Source: Parapedobacter sp035556095 (GTDB lineage Bacteria > Bacteroidota > Bacteroidia > Sphingobacteriales > Sphingobacteriaceae). Taken from it: a stretch of DNA of 64,000 nucleotides. The notes beneath the pieces were generated by a model, which saw nothing but the letters and a program-made list of their open reading frames with translations, made no database searches and was not told the origin of the DNA. Below are positions 8,256 through 18,429 of the stretch, in pieces. The stretch spans positions 186,001 to 250,000 of the forward strand of contig NZ_DATMFT010000018.1 in NCBI RefSeq assembly GCF_035556095.1. Reading direction: 5' to 3'. Within the stretch, counting starts at the first letter, position 1; each line of letters starts with the position of its first letter. The position numbers and the translations under genes were made by a program.

Positions 8256-9536
8256 TTATTTCTTTTTTTTCAGCGGTCGAACAGCAGTCATCTTCAGTTT
8301 GGATTGAGGGCTGACAAGCCGACCTGCAAGGATATCGGCTTCGGTGAACTTCGCGAGCGCTATTTCACCGGGCCCGCGGTTATGGTCGTACGTAATATAG
8401 ATGGTGCCGTCCGGTGCCTCAAATCCATCCGGATAGGTTACTTTATTGCGATCATCAATAACCAATCCGCCTTTCCAAGTCTTACCATCATCTTCCGAAA
8501 GCCAAGCGCTAAACTGATTGCGGCCCTCGTGTTTATGCAACGCAGCGCCGTTTTTGATCAATAAGAGTCGGCCCGAAGATAATCGCCTGACAAAGAAACG
8601 CGAACTGGGGTGCTGGATATCAGCCGCGGTAAAATCAGGCTCAGACCACGTGTACCCCTTGTCGGGCGAAAAAGACTCCATGATGCCTTTTCGTGTCCGT
8701 GCCGTCATCCACAATTGGCCATCGTTCTTTTCCACGATCATGGCTTCGTGCCAGTCCGGATTCGGGAAGGTACGTATACCCCGTAATTTCCAACTTTCCC
8801 CTTGGTCTGTAGACACCAGTACATTTACCCCCCGGTACGGATCGAGCTCCGGGAACGTTCCTTTGAACGGGCCGAAGCCCTCGTTCTGCAACAAGTAGGA
8901 TGGCAACACCCACTCCCCGGTAGAAAGCACGGTAGGCTTACTCAACATTGCACCGTGCGATATGCGTTTCGGCGCAGACCATACCGGGTTTTCATCGTCT
9001 GGATTGTCGCTGGTAATCGCCCACAGCCCACCCCTACCGTCAAAGTGGTTGAGGGTCTGGTCGAAAAACAACCAGAGTTTCCCTGTTGGATCGGTCCAAA
9101 AATTACCAATAATAACTGTCCGTTGTATGGGAATAGCCGATGAGCGCCCATCGATGACCAGCCGGGGCTTGGACCAGGTCTCTCCATTGTCGTCACTGGA
9201 AGCCGCCAACAAGTATGAACTGGGGCAGTCACATTCACCGATCCATGCCAGCCAAATACGGCCACCTGGTGTACGTTCGATGGTGAGCGACATGACATAA
9301 TGCTGCGTATCATAGTCGTATTCCGGAAGTGGCGACGTGTTGATTTCGGGCGGTATTAAGGCCAGGTCGGCAACCTGTCGCATGAGTTTGGTTTCATAAT
9401 CCTTCAATTCTGCAGCACTCATTTTCTGAAACTTAGCCTCATGCTTGAGGTTCCGCACTTTACGAAGATCACGGTCGTTTTGAGCAAGACAAGGAAGTAC
9501 GAAAACAACACAGAAAAAAATAATCAATTTGTTCAT
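8256..9536 (-). CDS. Secreted BNR/Asp-box sialidase-like protein
   Basis: Four Asp-box motifs (SSDDNGETW, STDQGESW, SPDKGYTW, SEDDGKTW) mark a six-bladed sialidase-type propeller. Family members are exo-glycosidases acting on sialic acids or related sugars, and many homologues are only sialidase-like. The start chosen is the ATG at 9536, because it is followed directly by a signal peptide (NKLIIFFCVVFVLPCLA). An in-frame upstream start at 9599 would overlap the stop of the preceding gene and disrupt the leader. The protein is ~426 aa. The catalytic arginine triad was not verified. A basic KKKK tail closes it. Confidence 0.7.
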   Translation of the reverse strand: MNKLIIFFCVVFVLPCLAQNDRDLRKVRNLKHEAKFQKMSAAELKDYETKLMRQVADLALIPPEINTSPLPEYDYDTQHYVMSLTIERTPGGRIWLAWIGECDCPSSYLLAASSDDNGETWSKPRLVIDGRSSAIPIQRTVIIGNFWTDPTGKLWLFFDQTLNHFDGRGGLWAITSDNPDDENPVWSAPKRISHGAMLSKPTVLSTGEWVLPSYLLQNEGFGPFKGTFPELDPYRGVNVLVSTDQGESWKLRGIRTFPNPDWHEAMIVEKNDGQLWMTARTRKGIMESFSPDKGYTWSEPDFTAADIQHPSSRFFVRRLSSGRLLLIKNGAALHKHEGRNQFSAWLSEDDGKTWKGGLVIDDRNKVTYPDGFEAPDGTIYITYDHNRGPGEIALAKFTEADILAGRLVSPQSKLKMTAVRPLKKKK

Positions 9537-9564
9537 AACCGATATAATTGTTTGATGGGGGTAT

Positions 9565-10455
9565 TTATAATAGTTCCTCTTCTTCACTAACTGGTGCATT
9601 TATATGGGAGATACTTTCGCTTATGCTAAAGGTATTACCCGAACCATCGGTAAATTGATAGTGCAACTCAAAATGTTGGCGTGCGCTGTCGTAATAATTC
9701 CCCCCCAAATCAACCACATCTGCATTCCCATAAGGCGTTATGGAAACCGTGGTGCCATCGGGTGCGATCGTCAGTACCATAAAGTTCGTTTCTAGTTTTT
9801 TCAGATCGCCGGGCAAGTTATGGATCGGCAAGAGCACCGTATTTGCAGACAACGCTTTCAATTGCGGTTGGATGGTACGTGAAACCGTTTCCGTTTCGGA
9901 AGAGATGCCGGTATAATCACCTGAATAACCGTTTACCATAAACGGCTCATAAACGATGGATCGCAATTGCGGATTAATATCGTACGCCGCACTGTTCGAT
10001 ACGATGGAAAAGGGTAAGGCATAGGGTATAAAGGGATCGAGCCCTTCGGTACGAATCGGAATCGCTATGGTTCCGTATTGGTTACCTGCCTTGATGGTGA
10101 CCGATAGGGTTTCAGGAAGTTCATAATGACCTTCGGGAAGTAGCTCGCGCACCGTATAGTCCGGGTCGCTTAACGACCGGATGTCATTGAGCGAATCGAG
10201 CGAGAAAGGGTCGAACTTAAGTTGTACGATCACATCCTCAGTTATCGGTTGCGACGAAGCGCAATATACGGATAAAACAGCCACATTCTCCTGGCCATAA
10301 TGGTGCGCAGATTGATACAACAGATTATTGCTGTTTACCATATAAACGGTCTTTTTATACTGCTCGCCAAAATCAACTTTTTCCGTGCACGATGAGTGAA
10401 GCATTATGCCCGATAAGAAAAGTAAGGTGAGCCTGATCATATGATGTACTTTCAT
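9565..10455 (-). CDS. DUF1735 (BT_3987-like) surface lipoprotein
   Basis: A 296-residue lipoprotein: the leader LTLLFLSGIMLHSSC ends in a lipobox Cys. It has an immunoglobulin-like N-terminal region with VLSVYCASSQPITEDVIVQLKFD and PEGHYELPETLSVTIKAG, typical of DUF1735, a domain found in Bacteroidota surface glycan-binding proteins. The second half (about 175-296) is a beta-rich DUF4361-like region. It follows the susD gene by 29 bases. Likely role: a surface glycan-binding partner of the SusC/SusD pair. Confidence 0.75.
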   Translation of the reverse strand: MKVHHMIRLTLLFLSGIMLHSSCTEKVDFGEQYKKTVYMVNSNNLLYQSAHHYGQENVAVLSVYCASSQPITEDVIVQLKFDPFSLDSLNDIRSLSDPDYTVRELLPEGHYELPETLSVTIKAGNQYGTIAIPIRTEGLDPFIPYALPFSIVSNSAAYDINPQLRSIVYEPFMVNGYSGDYTGISSETETVSRTIQPQLKALSANTVLLPIHNLPGDLKKLETNFMVLTIAPDGTTVSITPYGNADVVDLGGNYYDSARQHFELHYQFTDGSGNTFSISESISHINAPVSEEEELL

Positions 10456-10484
10456 TTTGAGAATTAACTATGGTTATCGAAAGG

Positions 10485-12524
10485 TTAGTAACCCTGCATT
10501 TGGTCCAGTTTTGGATTCTTGTCAATCTCTGCTTTCGGGATAGGCCAAAAGGTCTGGCGATCCGTGAAAACTTTATACAGGTAGGGCAGCTCCCGCACCT
10601 GGATGATGTTGTAAAATTGATCGCGCTCGGCTTCCCGGGCACTGATATTCAATCCGCGCACCGGCCGATTTTCGAATACGGCGGCTCTTTTGTTCCGCCG
10701 CAGGTCAAAGTAGCGCCTGTTTTCCCAAGCCATCTCCAACTGCCGCTCGCGCTCAATTAGTTCCCGCATTTTCTGCCGGTCAGCGGTTTCCAAGGCAGTG
10801 ATTCCGGGCAAACCCGCCCGGTAACGAATGAGGTTAAAGCAGCGGCGCATTTCGGCTTCATCCCGAAACACGGTAATCTCGCCAATCGTATGCGTACCTT
10901 CCAGTTCGTTCATGGCTTCCACATAGTTCAGGTAAATTTCAGCCATGCGGTACACAATGTTGTATTTATATTTCCGCCGGCCGCTTTCCATCCACGAGTC
11001 TTCGTAATGGATAAATTTGCGGGGTACATATCCGGTCATCGGGTACTCGATACCTGTGAATCCCGATCCGGCTTGTGCATAGTCCTTACCACTCTTACCA
11101 TCGGCATAGAATTTGGCGGTTTTCCCATCCCGGTTATCCACGTTCTGCGGTGGAGTGGATGTAGAGGGATACCATGAATTATTGAACCCGATACTGGCAT
11201 AAAAGCGCATTTCCCGATTGGCGTACCATTTGTAGGTTCCGCCGAGAAGCGTAAACCCATTGCTGTTTTTTTCGCCCGACCACGTGATTTCATTGCTGGT
11301 GAAGCCCGCTTCATAGGGGTACTCGGCACTCGCTTGATCAATTGTGCGCCCATCGGCCATGTAGTATGCATCCACCATATCCTGGGGAACGAAAAATGTA
11401 GCGTATCCGTTTATGACGTGTGGAGCCATATAACGGGCAAATGTGTTGACATCGGAAGATTGGCGACTGAAAAGCACCTCAACATTTTCTGAAACATTCG
11501 TGCTTTCCCCATTAAACATATCAGCGTACGAATGGAAGTGATCTATGCCGCCGGCACCATTCGGAAAAGGAGCACTTTCCACGTTAGGCGGCAGCGATGG
11601 GGTATTGTTCATGCTAGCCACCGTATAGAGGTCGTTGGGTTTAAGATCAACCAAACGTTTGGCGGCTGCCGCGGCCTTTGCCCATTTCTCTAAGTCTCTT
11701 TGCGGATTGAGGTAAGGTACGCCCGCCTCGTTCCGCCATCCGGAAAACTCCGCATTCTGCCCATTGAACAATGGGCTTGCAGTATACAGCGTAACACGCG
11801 ATAACAATGCCCTCGCCGCATTTTTGGTGGCCCGCCCCATGTTCGAGTTATCCATCACTTGCTCGGGGAGCCACTGAATGGCTTCCTCTAGTAGACCACA
11901 CACGTAATCGCTGCATTCGTCCCAGGTATTCCGCTCTGTCATAAGCTCGTCAAGCGGGGTGTCCAGGCCGTAGGGCACGTCTGGCACAATCGGCACCGGC
12001 CCCCACGCCAGCATGAGTTCAAAATAAATCGAGGCCTTTATAAACAAGGCTTCGCCTGTCCATTCAATGCGTTCGATCTCGGTAGCTTCCTTGCATTCAT
12101 TTACCCGCGAAATAAACGTATTCGCTCGCCGGATACCTTCATAGAAAGCCCCCCATCGGTTGAAATTATTCAACAGCTCAGGTGTCATCTCGTTGTTCGT
12201 AAAAAAATTGTGGTTATGCGATTCACTCAGTCCCCGCTTATAGGCCACACTGCCTTCATCGGAAATGAACGGATAGGGCATTGACATGGAACCACTGCCC
12301 AAGGACGTACCATTGTCCACCAAATAAGAATATACGTTGTTCAAGTACCTTTCGGTATAGACCCGTTTGGCAAAAACAGTATCCAGGGTAAACAAGTCGG
12401 TGATATAAGGATCGATATCAAGGAAATTTGAACAGGAATGAAAGAGCACACTCACTGCCATTAACATGCCCGATGCAAAGAACACCAATTTCCTCTTGGT
12501 TGATTTTATATAATTTCGTATCAT
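10485..12524 (-). CDS. SusD/RagB-family glycan-binding lipoprotein (locus 1)
   Basis: At 679 residues it is long for SusD. The leader ends at the lipobox SVLFHSC. SusD features are the LNNVYSYL helix near residue 60, YEGIRRANTFI, GEALFIKASIYFELMLAWGPVPI, ATKNAARALLSRVTLYTAS, and the C-terminal ERERQLEMAWENRRYFDLRRNK followed by WPIPKAEIDKNPKL. SusD proteins cap the SusC channel outside the outer membrane and bind the oligosaccharide. The gene follows susC by 18 bases in the same operon. Confidence 0.92.
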   Translation of the reverse strand: MIRNYIKSTKRKLVFFASGMLMAVSVLFHSCSNFLDIDPYITDLFTLDTVFAKRVYTERYLNNVYSYLVDNGTSLGSGSMSMPYPFISDEGSVAYKRGLSESHNHNFFTNNEMTPELLNNFNRWGAFYEGIRRANTFISRVNECKEATEIERIEWTGEALFIKASIYFELMLAWGPVPIVPDVPYGLDTPLDELMTERNTWDECSDYVCGLLEEAIQWLPEQVMDNSNMGRATKNAARALLSRVTLYTASPLFNGQNAEFSGWRNEAGVPYLNPQRDLEKWAKAAAAAKRLVDLKPNDLYTVASMNNTPSLPPNVESAPFPNGAGGIDHFHSYADMFNGESTNVSENVEVLFSRQSSDVNTFARYMAPHVINGYATFFVPQDMVDAYYMADGRTIDQASAEYPYEAGFTSNEITWSGEKNSNGFTLLGGTYKWYANREMRFYASIGFNNSWYPSTSTPPQNVDNRDGKTAKFYADGKSGKDYAQAGSGFTGIEYPMTGYVPRKFIHYEDSWMESGRRKYKYNIVYRMAEIYLNYVEAMNELEGTHTIGEITVFRDEAEMRRCFNLIRYRAGLPGITALETADRQKMRELIERERQLEMAWENRRYFDLRRNKRAAVFENRPVRGLNISAREAERDQFYNIIQVRELPYLYKVFTDRQTFWPIPKAEIDKNPKLDQMQGY

Positions 12525-12542
12525 AATGAGATAGCTTACGGT

Positions 12543-15500
12543 TTAAAACGAAAGTTGCAACACCAGCGACCACGAGCGCGTCAGCGGGTAAACGGCCCCG
12601 TTACTGCTCGCCTGTTCGGGGTCTGAATACTTTACCTTGTCCCATAAATAAAGGTTATCACCTATTGCAGAGATCCGGAAGGAGCTGGCGGCTATTCGCT
12701 CAACCCACGCTCGCGGAAAACTGTACCCAATTTCCAATGTTTTCAACCGCAGGAAACTGGCATCTGCCAACCAGAAGGTGGAGGGCCGGTTGTTATTGAT
12801 ATTCTCACCATAGGTAAGGCGTGGAAACCGGGCGTCAGGATTTTCAGCCAAGGACGGGTCAATGCCATGCGCCACAGCATATTCCATGGGTACCCACCGG
12901 TTCCTAGGGTCATTGACGATGCTGAGCACGTTGCCCGTTTCGCCCCCCGAAAAGGGATAATAACCAATGCCTCCCCGGAAAAAGTCGGCCTTACCCTGCC
13001 CCCGGAAAAACACGTTGAAATCAATCCCCTTCCACGATACGCTTCCGGCAAAACCATACTGAACCTTCGGGATGCGTGAGTTGCCGATAGGTACAATATC
13101 GTAGCTATCGATAACACCATCGCCATTGACATCCTGATACTTGATGTCGCCGGGAAGCACCGTGCCGAACTGGCTCGGACTGTTGCTGATGTCTGCCTCA
13201 TCTTTAAACAATCCAAGCGCAATCAACCCGCGTGTTACGCCATTACTGGATCCCTTATTGGCCAGATACGGGTACCGTACGGGCGGTTCATCATAATCTA
13301 CTATTCGATCCCGTGTAACGGTCAGGTTACCCCGTGCTTCAATGTCAAACTCCCCAATCCTACGGGAATAGGAAGCTGTCCCGTCCATTCCCCAGCTTTT
13401 CATTCTGCCCACATTGCCCCATACGACCGAATTGATACCCATCATTCCCGGCAAGGTCTGTCTTACCATGAAAATGTTGTCGCGGCGGTCCATGAACGCG
13501 TCCACCGTCAAGCTGAAAGCATTCCACATTTGCAGGTCGAGACCGAGGTTCTGTTTTACAGCACTTTCCCATACCAAACCGCTTGAGCCAAGCACGTCTT
13601 CGCTCACACCCGGTACCTGCGAAGCAATGTCGCCAAACGCATATCCCCGGGCTTCCGTGTTTACGGTGGTGAGGTATGGAAAGCGCACATCCGCCCCGTT
13701 CCGGGTAATCTGGTCATTACCCACCAGGCCATAGGAATACCTCAGTTTTAACATATCGATAAACGGAAACCGCGATTGCACGAATTCATAATTCGAGATG
13801 GCATAACCCAATGCGATCGATGGGAAAAATCCGAAACGCTGGCCTTTGGGGAAATTTTCTGAACCGTTATAGCCAAAATTACCCTCGATGAAGTAGATAT
13901 CGTCAAAAGAGTACGTAAGGCGCCCCGCTATCCCCTGATTTCGCTTGGGTATCGATAACAGTTCATCGCTTACGTCTGTTCGTTGATTATCGCGCTGCTG
14001 GTAGAGGAATAGCAACCCAAGCCGGTGTATATCCTGAATGGCTTTGTTGTATTCCGCTTTGGCCTCCACATACGCGGTACGGGTACCGTATGAAGACGTG
14101 GCGAATTTCATCGGCGTCTGTGTTAATACCCTTTCGGTAAGCAGCTCGCCGGTAGCCCAGCTACGGTCGACCGCATGGTACAAATCAGGCATTTTAGTCC
14201 GCGAGGTCAAATGGTTATTGAAAAGATCAAAAGATACCAGCCCCGCCACTTTCAACCCATCCAGCCATTTGCTCAAATCCTGCTCGATTTTCACTACTGA
14301 CTCAATCCGGTTATCGCGGTTGGTAAGAAAGCCGGTTTCATTAAGCTGGACGATGGGCGAGGTGTTGATGCCCGACCCATACGATGGGAATTGGCCATTG
14401 GAATATCTGATCGGCACCAGCAGCGGGGTGAGGTTGGCCTGCGCCTGCCAAATGTTGGCGGTAGTTCCAATGCCCGGGCGGTTCTGGTCAACCAACGTTG
14501 CAGAAATCAGGAGAGAGACCTGCGTCGATTTGGTCACGTCTACATCGATATTGCTACGGAATGAATACTGGTTTCGGCGCACATTGGAATTGTAACGTTC
14601 CATCCCGGTTTGGTTGTAAATGGCATCATTGGTGCGGTAAAAGCCACTCATGTAATAACGGGCCAGTTTACCACCGCCCGAAATATTGACATTTCCTTGG
14701 GCACCGTAGGTATGGTCCTTTAAGATCACGTCTTGCCAATTGACGTCGGGGTACAGGTCGGGGTCCATGTTATATTTGATGATGTCAAATATTTCCGGTG
14801 AATATACAGATCGGTCTCCCCGAACGGTCCGGGCTTCGTTAGCGAGACTGGCATAGTCATAAGCCCCCAAGTATGCCGGGAGGCGCGGTAGGTACTCCAT
14901 CATGGTCTTTACATTGGCATTGATGGATATTCTGCCTTCCTGGCCACGCCTCGTATTGATGATGATAACCCCATTAGCTCCCCTTGCACCGTATACCGCT
15001 GTGGCAGAAGCGTCTTTCAGGATTGAAAAACTCTCGATATCCTCTGGGGCTAACTGGCTTAAGGCCCCGGCACCACGGTCGATACCGTCGATCAATACCA
15101 GCGCACTGGCTCCCCCACCAAATGTACTGATGCCGCGGATCCAAAACTCCGATACATCGTCACCTGGCTCACCGCTGCTCTGTACGCCGATCAATCCAGA
15201 TACACGGCCAGCCAATGCATTGGTCACCGATGTTACCGCTCCGGATTGGAGTTCTTTCGGTTTAACGGTCGAAATAGCACCGATGACACTAACCTTCCGT
15301 TGCGTGCCGTAGCCTACGATGGTCACCTCCTCCAGCTGCTCTTCGCTAGGCTCCATGACCACATTGATTACCTGACCGGCAGCCTTTCCCGTGGCTATTT
15401 CCTGCGTTTTGTACCCCACATAAGAAAAGATAAGCCCCGATTCGGGATCCACGGTGATTTCGTATTTTCCCTCCGTGTTGCTGAAAGTAGCCGTTCCCTG

Positions 15501-15650
15501 CTGGTTTTTGGAAAGGATACTTACACCCGAGATTACTTCGTTTTCCGTATTGGTTACTACGCCCGTTACCTTTATGGCTGTTTGGGAAAAAACAGTCATA
15601 CTCATGATGACACCCAAAAGCAGTGCGAACAGCTTCTTCAGGTATTCCAT
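12543..15650 (-). CDS. SusC/RagA TonB-dependent outer membrane transporter (locus 1)
   Basis: About 1035 residues. A signal peptide (LKKLFALLLGVIMSMTVFSQ) leads into a carboxypeptidase-regulatory-like domain (VTGVVTNTENEVISGVSI), then the linker VTIVGYGTQRKVSVIGAIS, the plug with the SusC motif ILKDASATAVYGARGANGVIIINTRRG, and a C-terminal barrel ending in SLVLQLSF. Such proteins import oligosaccharides across the outer membrane using TonB energy. There is no STN domain, so anti-sigma signalling is not expected. In-frame ATGs at 15668 and 15665 would only lengthen the leader. Confidence 0.93.
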   Translation of the reverse strand: MEYLKKLFALLLGVIMSMTVFSQTAIKVTGVVTNTENEVISGVSILSKNQQGTATFSNTEGKYEITVDPESGLIFSYVGYKTQEIATGKAAGQVINVVMEPSEEQLEEVTIVGYGTQRKVSVIGAISTVKPKELQSGAVTSVTNALAGRVSGLIGVQSSGEPGDDVSEFWIRGISTFGGGASALVLIDGIDRGAGALSQLAPEDIESFSILKDASATAVYGARGANGVIIINTRRGQEGRISINANVKTMMEYLPRLPAYLGAYDYASLANEARTVRGDRSVYSPEIFDIIKYNMDPDLYPDVNWQDVILKDHTYGAQGNVNISGGGKLARYYMSGFYRTNDAIYNQTGMERYNSNVRRNQYSFRSNIDVDVTKSTQVSLLISATLVDQNRPGIGTTANIWQAQANLTPLLVPIRYSNGQFPSYGSGINTSPIVQLNETGFLTNRDNRIESVVKIEQDLSKWLDGLKVAGLVSFDLFNNHLTSRTKMPDLYHAVDRSWATGELLTERVLTQTPMKFATSSYGTRTAYVEAKAEYNKAIQDIHRLGLLFLYQQRDNQRTDVSDELLSIPKRNQGIAGRLTYSFDDIYFIEGNFGYNGSENFPKGQRFGFFPSIALGYAISNYEFVQSRFPFIDMLKLRYSYGLVGNDQITRNGADVRFPYLTTVNTEARGYAFGDIASQVPGVSEDVLGSSGLVWESAVKQNLGLDLQMWNAFSLTVDAFMDRRDNIFMVRQTLPGMMGINSVVWGNVGRMKSWGMDGTASYSRRIGEFDIEARGNLTVTRDRIVDYDEPPVRYPYLANKGSSNGVTRGLIALGLFKDEADISNSPSQFGTVLPGDIKYQDVNGDGVIDSYDIVPIGNSRIPKVQYGFAGSVSWKGIDFNVFFRGQGKADFFRGGIGYYPFSGGETGNVLSIVNDPRNRWVPMEYAVAHGIDPSLAENPDARFPRLTYGENINNNRPSTFWLADASFLRLKTLEIGYSFPRAWVERIAASSFRISAIGDNLYLWDKVKYSDPEQASSNGAVYPLTRSWSLVLQLSF

Positions 15651-15694
15651 AGATTTATATTCCATCATAACGTTATACTGATTATCAGGTTGAA

Positions 15695-17083
15695 TTATTG
15701 GATAGATACGCAGCGTATCAAAAAGTTGGTGGTTTCCCCCAGATATACAATGCCATCGGCGGTTACCGTTGCACCTAATGGGCGCCCCAATATCGCTTCG
15801 GCAGGTTTACCGTCCTTATATCCTTGTACCCCGGGTGTTCCCGCAAATATCGTGGCGCTGCGTGCATTCACATCGAATTTCCAAATGACGTGATTAGTGA
15901 AATCTGCCCCGTACAGATTGCCATCCCGGTCTGCAGTAATCCCTGCACAAGGAGAGCGTACCTGTTCACCAAATCCCTCGATTGCAGAACCAATGCCATT
16001 TCCCAACACGTATTCAACTTCGTTATTGGTAATCCAAGGCGTCGTTCTCCCTGCGGGGACATGAAATGGATCAAATCGGTTTAACCGCCCTGTTACCTCC
16101 GATATCGCATATATCTTCCGGTCCATCGGGTTAAAGGCGAGGTTGGAAATACCCGGAATGTCGAGGTTTTGGCCGATAAGTTCTACCTTTCCACTTTTTT
16201 GGTCTACCCGAATCAATTTTTGACCATGCAGCGACATCATGTATACGTATTGGTCATCGGCGGCGATATTCAACATATCCGTGTTGCCCAATATGTAGTT
16301 ACCGTTATCATCCTTCTGATCATACACCATCACCGGGGTCATGTAGTTGTTTTCCTTCGATAATACGGCGAAAAGCTCCGGTCGTCTATTCGCTGCCCTT
16401 ATCCCCACAAAACACTTATCGTATTGGGTATTGAATACACAAGCAAACGGATTGGAAACCGAAGCAACGGTAACGACTTTATTATCTTTCAAAGAGAGCA
16501 ACCGTATTTTGTGTGCCTGGTCATCCACTACGATGATGTTGCTGCCATCCTCATCGGCCGCCACTTTCGCTGGACGCTGAAAAGAAGCTTCCAAAGCCGG
16601 TCCGTCTATCGCTTGGTTTTTACCAAAAACCCCAGCGACCGTCGTAACCGATGACCTCAGGAGGTAACGGAATTGCGTGTTTGTCAATTCAGCTTCTTTA
16701 GGCTGACTGCTGCCGTTCCCCTCCACCGTCACTTTGATGGTGGAATGGTCTCCCGGCTGTTTGGGGCACATCGCATAGATGGCGTTATTCTGCACCCCCA
16801 AGATCAATGCTTTCTTTTCGTTGAAATAAACGTTGATTTTGTCCGGGTCATTTCCAAAGTTGGAACCGCTGATGACGACCCGCGTGCCGTAGCCACCGCT
16901 TTCAGGACCAATTGCACTAACTTCGAGCGGCTTGCTGGCATCGTGCGGAATGTCGTACGGGTTTGGTGCTGTTGATGTTTGCTTTTCGCAGCCCAATATC
17001 ACCATGGACATCACCGTTAAAGCGACTGCAATGCGGTATTTTTGCAGACATCTCAAAAAAGCGAGTAAATGTTTAGTTGCCAT
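15695..17083 (-). CDS. IPT/TIG-domain lipoprotein with NHL-like propeller
   Basis: The 462-residue lipoprotein has the leader AVALTVMSMVILGC. Residues ~50-120 form an IPT/TIG immunoglobulin-like domain (AIGPESGGYGTRVVISGSNFG, with one residue pattern typical of the fold). The rest carries NHL-type propeller repeats: FQRPAKVAADEDGSNIIVVDD, SNLAFNPMDRKIYAISE, CAGITADRDGNLYGADFTNHVIWKF and GATVTADGIVYLGETTN. It precedes susC and is the first gene of the operon. Comparable proteins at this position in other PULs are surface glycan-binding accessory lipoproteins. Confidence 0.8.
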   Translation of the reverse strand: MATKHLLAFLRCLQKYRIAVALTVMSMVILGCEKQTSTAPNPYDIPHDASKPLEVSAIGPESGGYGTRVVISGSNFGNDPDKINVYFNEKKALILGVQNNAIYAMCPKQPGDHSTIKVTVEGNGSSQPKEAELTNTQFRYLLRSSVTTVAGVFGKNQAIDGPALEASFQRPAKVAADEDGSNIIVVDDQAHKIRLLSLKDNKVVTVASVSNPFACVFNTQYDKCFVGIRAANRRPELFAVLSKENNYMTPVMVYDQKDDNGNYILGNTDMLNIAADDQYVYMMSLHGQKLIRVDQKSGKVELIGQNLDIPGISNLAFNPMDRKIYAISEVTGRLNRFDPFHVPAGRTTPWITNNEVEYVLGNGIGSAIEGFGEQVRSPCAGITADRDGNLYGADFTNHVIWKFDVNARSATIFAGTPGVQGYKDGKPAEAILGRPLGATVTADGIVYLGETTNFLIRCVSIQ

Positions 17084-17432
17084 ATCTTTTGATAATTTTG
17101 ATGGTCAATACGTTATAAAAAACAAATCGGCAAATAGCTTTCGGCTCATGGTATTTCATAAATCAATATGCCGGTATATAAAATCAGTCAATTGGCTATC
17201 GCAGTACAAATAACCGCCATTCAATATGGATTATTGTTCAACTGTTTAGCATCTATGTATACTCATTTGCCATGTTGCAAAAGCCACCGTGCGCCCGCAA
17301 TGACCCCGATTAAAAACAATCCACTATTTATCAATAGTTTACATAATAAACATTCGTCATCCTCCCGGCATAGGCACGTTGTAAACGTATACACTTTTTA
17401 GTATCATTGCATTTCCAATGAACTGACGAATT
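17084..17432. promoter_or_regulatory. Divergent intergenic region between locus 1 and its AraC-type regulator
   Basis: This 349-bp AT-rich gap separates the divergent IPT lipoprotein and AraC genes and must hold both promoters. On the plus strand TATCATTG near 17401 is one mismatch from the -7 consensus before the AraC gene. No gene and no clear operator repeat was seen. Confidence 0.5.
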
Positions 17433-18305
17433 ATGAAGCCATACTTCCACCTCGTGCCGCGCAACGCAGAATACCCTTACCTGAGCAGGCAACATACCCT
17501 GCCCAATCTGGGAACAATATGGCATTATCATCCCGAGATTGAGCTACATTACATTATCCGTGGCAAAGGTGTACGCTTTGTTGGCGACAACATCAGCAGT
17601 TTTGATGCGGGTGAATTGCTGCTGCTCGGCGAAAACTTACCGCACATGTGGCGATGTAACCAAAAGTATTTTTTGGGCAATCCGGAGATTACCGCCGAAG
17701 CGATCGTGGTACAATTTCTTCCCGATTTCATGGGTAAGGATTTTATGCTAAAACGGGAGTCGGCTGCCATCCATTCGCTGTTTGAACGGGCTAAGTTTGG
17801 GTTTGTCGTACACGGAAAAACAAAAAAACAGGTGGTCGATCTCATGCAGAAGTCGGTGTCTGTAGAAGGATTGGACCGATTAATGTTGATTGTCAATATG
17901 GTGCACATACTAGCCAATAGTAGCGAGCTTACCCAGATTTCTATGGGGTGGACAACGCGCCACGTCAATCTCGAAGAAGCCCATCGCATCAATGCCGTTT
18001 ACCAATACATCTTGTCGCACTACCGTGAAGAGATTTCGCTGCCCGAAATCGCTGCCGTCGCGCACCTCAGCCTAACCTCATTTTGCAGGTACTTCAAAAT
18101 GATGACCAAGAAGACATTCAAGGATTTTTTGATTGAAGTGCGGATTAGCCACGCCAAGCGCATGTTAATCGAAGATCGGCATTATACAACCGAGGCTATC
18201 TGTTTCGAATGTGGATTCAGTAACCGGTCGAACTTCTTCCGGCATTTTAAGCGGATCGTGGGATTTACGCCGATTGAATATAAGCGCCAATATTTTCGTC
18301 ATTAA
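17433..18305 (+). CDS. AraC-family transcriptional regulator (cupin sensor plus HTH)
   Basis: The 290-residue protein has an N-terminal cupin-like effector domain (IWHYHPEIELHYIIRGKG, FDAGELLLLGENLPHMW; residues ~25-95) and a C-terminal AraC/XylS double HTH. In the HTH, SLPEIAAVAHLSLTSFCRYFK is the first reading head and TTEAICFECGFSNRSNFFRHFK, FTPIEYK the second. Such proteins bind a sugar or metabolite and activate nearby promoters. Divergent placement next to the locus 1 operon makes it the likely activator (inference). It is followed by a good intrinsic terminator. Confidence 0.9.
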   Translation: MKPYFHLVPRNAEYPYLSRQHTLPNLGTIWHYHPEIELHYIIRGKGVRFVGDNISSFDAGELLLLGENLPHMWRCNQKYFLGNPEITAEAIVVQFLPDFMGKDFMLKRESAAIHSLFERAKFGFVVHGKTKKQVVDLMQKSVSVEGLDRLMLIVNMVHILANSSELTQISMGWTTRHVNLEEAHRINAVYQYILSHYREEISLPEIAAVAHLSLTSFCRYFKMMTKKTFKDFLIEVRISHAKRMLIEDRHYTTEAICFECGFSNRSNFFRHFKRIVGFTPIEYKRQYFRH

Positions 18306-18382
18306 GAGTCGCCACAGTAGTGGCCACGGGTGCTACAGCCCCGAAAAGGGTGAACCGGAACCGTAATCGATTCAGCAGCGAA

Positions 18383-18415
18383 GGCGGGATATACCCCGCC
18401 CTCGTTGTCTTTTTT
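18383..18415 (+). terminator. Intrinsic terminator after the AraC gene
   Basis: GGCGGG (18383-18388) pairs with CCCGCC (18395-18400) across a six-base loop, followed by TCGTTGTCTTTTTT. It lies about 80 bp after the AraC stop and before the opposing gene at 18430. Confidence 0.8.
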
Positions 18416-18429
18416 AACGATTTTATAGC

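Noticed and set aside
9537..9599. N-terminal extension of the BNR protein
   Set aside because: It would bury the signal peptide and overlap the preceding stop; the ATG at 9536 fits better.
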